A stretch of DNA of 5,947 bases from Bacillota bacterium (GTDB lineage Bacteria; Bacillota; Clostridia; Oscillospirales; Ruminococcaceae), in contig JAEXNS010000340.1 in NCBI GenBank assembly GCA_023439605.1, forward strand, positions 1 through 5,947. The letters run 5' to 3'. Positions within the stretch are counted from its first letter, which is position 1. Every line of letters starts with the position of its first letter. The translations under genes and the position numbers were made by a program. Under the pieces are notes generated by a model, which was not told the origin of the DNA, made no database searches, and was given only the letters and a program-made list of their open reading frames with translations. This document shows positions 4,943 through 5,947 of this stretch, piece by piece.

Positions 4943-5947
4943 ATGATATTTACCATAAAACATTTTGATACCTCCATTTTAAGATTTTCGGCAGAAAGTG
5001 GTGCTGAAATCAATATTAAAATTTTGTGGTATGACAATGATAAGAAGAATCTTTTTCCACTTGATTTTCCTGAAGTATCTTCTGCTGGAGTAGAATCATG
5101 GATAAAGCATCGCACAATTCCCAAAAATCGTGCATATGTTGATACTCTTTTGACTACTATGGGATTAAGTCAAAATCGACCTTTGGATATTATAAAGGTC
5201 TCAAAAGGTCTTTCACTTAACGATTGCTACTGGGTTACTGAAGAAGGTAATGATGAGACTTTTGACAAATACAACCTGTATGATAATCGCTTTAGTCGTG
5301 TTTTAGGACAAATTGCGTTTACAGGTTATGGAAGTAATCTGGCATCTATTATCTCTTCAAGTCCTGAATTCACTACAAACGGAATGCTTCCGAAATGTTG
5401 GCGTAGAGAAAGTGGAATTATTAAATTGTATAAGGGCGGAACAGAGGGTGCATCAAACACAGGTAACGAACCTTATTCAGAATTTTATGCATCACAAATA
5501 GCTTCTGCTCTTGATATAAATGCAATAAGTTATTCTCTTTCAAAATGGAAAGAAAAACTTTGTTCTGTATGCGATATTTTTACAAATAAAAAATTATCAT
5601 TTATCCCTGTTGGTAGGATTGTCCGAACTGGTGGAATAAAAGCAGTAAGAAATTTCTACTCTTCATTTGGTGATGAATTTTCTAAAGCACTTAATGATAT
5701 GATTTTACTTGATGCTTTGATATTTAACACAGACAGGCATTATGGTAACTTTGGATTTTTAGTAGACAGTAAAACGAATAAAATAATCGCTCCCGCTCCT
5801 CTATTTGATCATGGAAATTCACTTTTTAACTATGCTAGAAAAGATGCACTTGAAAATGAAAATACCATGCGGAAATATGCAAAAACTCTTTTACCTTTTG
5901 TTTATGATAGTTTTATTGATGAAGCTAAGTCAGTTATAACACATATG
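4943..5947 (+). CDS. HipA-like serine/threonine kinase, 3' end beyond the window
   Basis: The open frame runs from ATG 4943 to the last base (335 codons, no stop). GAGGTG (4930-4935), 7 nt upstream, supports the start. The second half has HipA-fold kinase motifs: SGIIKLYKGG (Lys161, candidate ATP-binding lysine), FNTDRHYGNFGF (Asp264 catalytic, Asn269 metal ligand) and PLFDHGNS (Asp289, DFG-equivalent). The first 140 or so residues (including KGLSLNDCYWV) are not the usual HipA N-terminal domain. HipA of E. coli phosphorylates glutamyl-tRNA synthetase and causes dormancy; whether this protein is a toxin is unknown. No HipB-like antitoxin precedes it: the 600 bp upstream are terminator and MITEs. 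A partner could lie downstream. The fold call is firm; the role is open. Confidence 0.85.
   Translation, partial: MIFTIKHFDTSILRFSAESGAEINIKILWYDNDKKNLFPLDFPEVSSAGVESWIKHRTIPKNRAYVDTLLTTMGLSQNRPLDIIKVSKGLSLNDCYWVTEEGNDETFDKYNLYDNRFSRVLGQIAFTGYGSNLASIISSSPEFTTNGMLPKCWRRESGIIKLYKGGTEGASNTGNEPYSEFYASQIASALDINAISYSLSKWKEKLCSVCDIFTNKKLSFIPVGRIVRTGGIKAVRNFYSSFGDEFSKALNDMILLDALIFNTDRHYGNFGFLVDSKTNKIIAPAPLFDHGNSLFNYARKDALENENTMRKYAKTLLPFVYDSFIDEAKSVITHM

Noticed and set aside
4855..5124. Minus-strand open frame of 89 codons
   Set aside because: It is antisense to the start of the HipA-like gene and crosses an element end; no ribosome binding site or family.
5313..5501. Plus-strand open frame of 62 codons
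   Set aside because: Out-of-frame reading inside the HipA-like gene.

Overview
The window is AT-rich and looks like a mesophilic, cellulosome-forming member of the Clostridia. The evidence is a secreted glycoside hydrolase followed by type I dockerin sequence, strong AGGAGG-type ribosome binding sites, low-GC codon use and a LacI regulator beside the start of a xylose isomerase gene. I cannot name the species.

Layout. Positions 1-1163 (minus strand) hold the first codons of a probable xylose isomerase gene (xylA), preceded on the same strand by a LacI-family repressor. The repressor has a consensus promoter (TTGACA, 17 bp, TATAAT) and two copies of an 8-bp word that could be operator. The 90-bp gap before xylA holds a plausible second promoter and two perfect short palindromes. 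Positions 1164-2063 are non-coding: AT-rich DNA, then a 76-bp and a 300-bp non-autonomous transposon-like element, then the promoter of the next gene. Positions 2064-4342 (plus strand) encode a secreted GH30 hydrolase with a C-terminal discoidin/CBM32 module. A one-base frameshift near 4050 cuts it off from its Thr/Ser linker and type I dockerin. A very strong terminator follows at 4384-4434. Positions 4449-4933 are filled by what looks like one element nested inside another. From 4943 to the window end runs an incomplete HipA-like kinase gene.

The main non-obvious content is a dispersed family of miniature inverted-repeat elements (MITEs), four copies in under 3.5 kb. They share ends close to GTTACTATTCAGCC, a TTTTACCGAAGGTCCAGG block starting 34-36 bp inside one end, and 8-bp direct repeats at their borders (one perfect, two 6/8, one 5/8). 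One copy separates the GH30 gene from a possible older promoter. Another occupies the whole upstream region of the HipA-like gene and appears to carry that gene's best promoter. The 300-bp copy has an interior with several perfect hairpins, which might be a structured RNA.

How the parts may work together (inference): the LacI regulator probably senses a sugar and controls itself and xylA, possibly also the GH30 gene through a similar motif near its transcription start. The GH30 protein would act outside the cell on plant polysaccharide, attached to the cellulosome if the dockerin were in frame. The HipA-like gene is probably an unrelated accessory gene.
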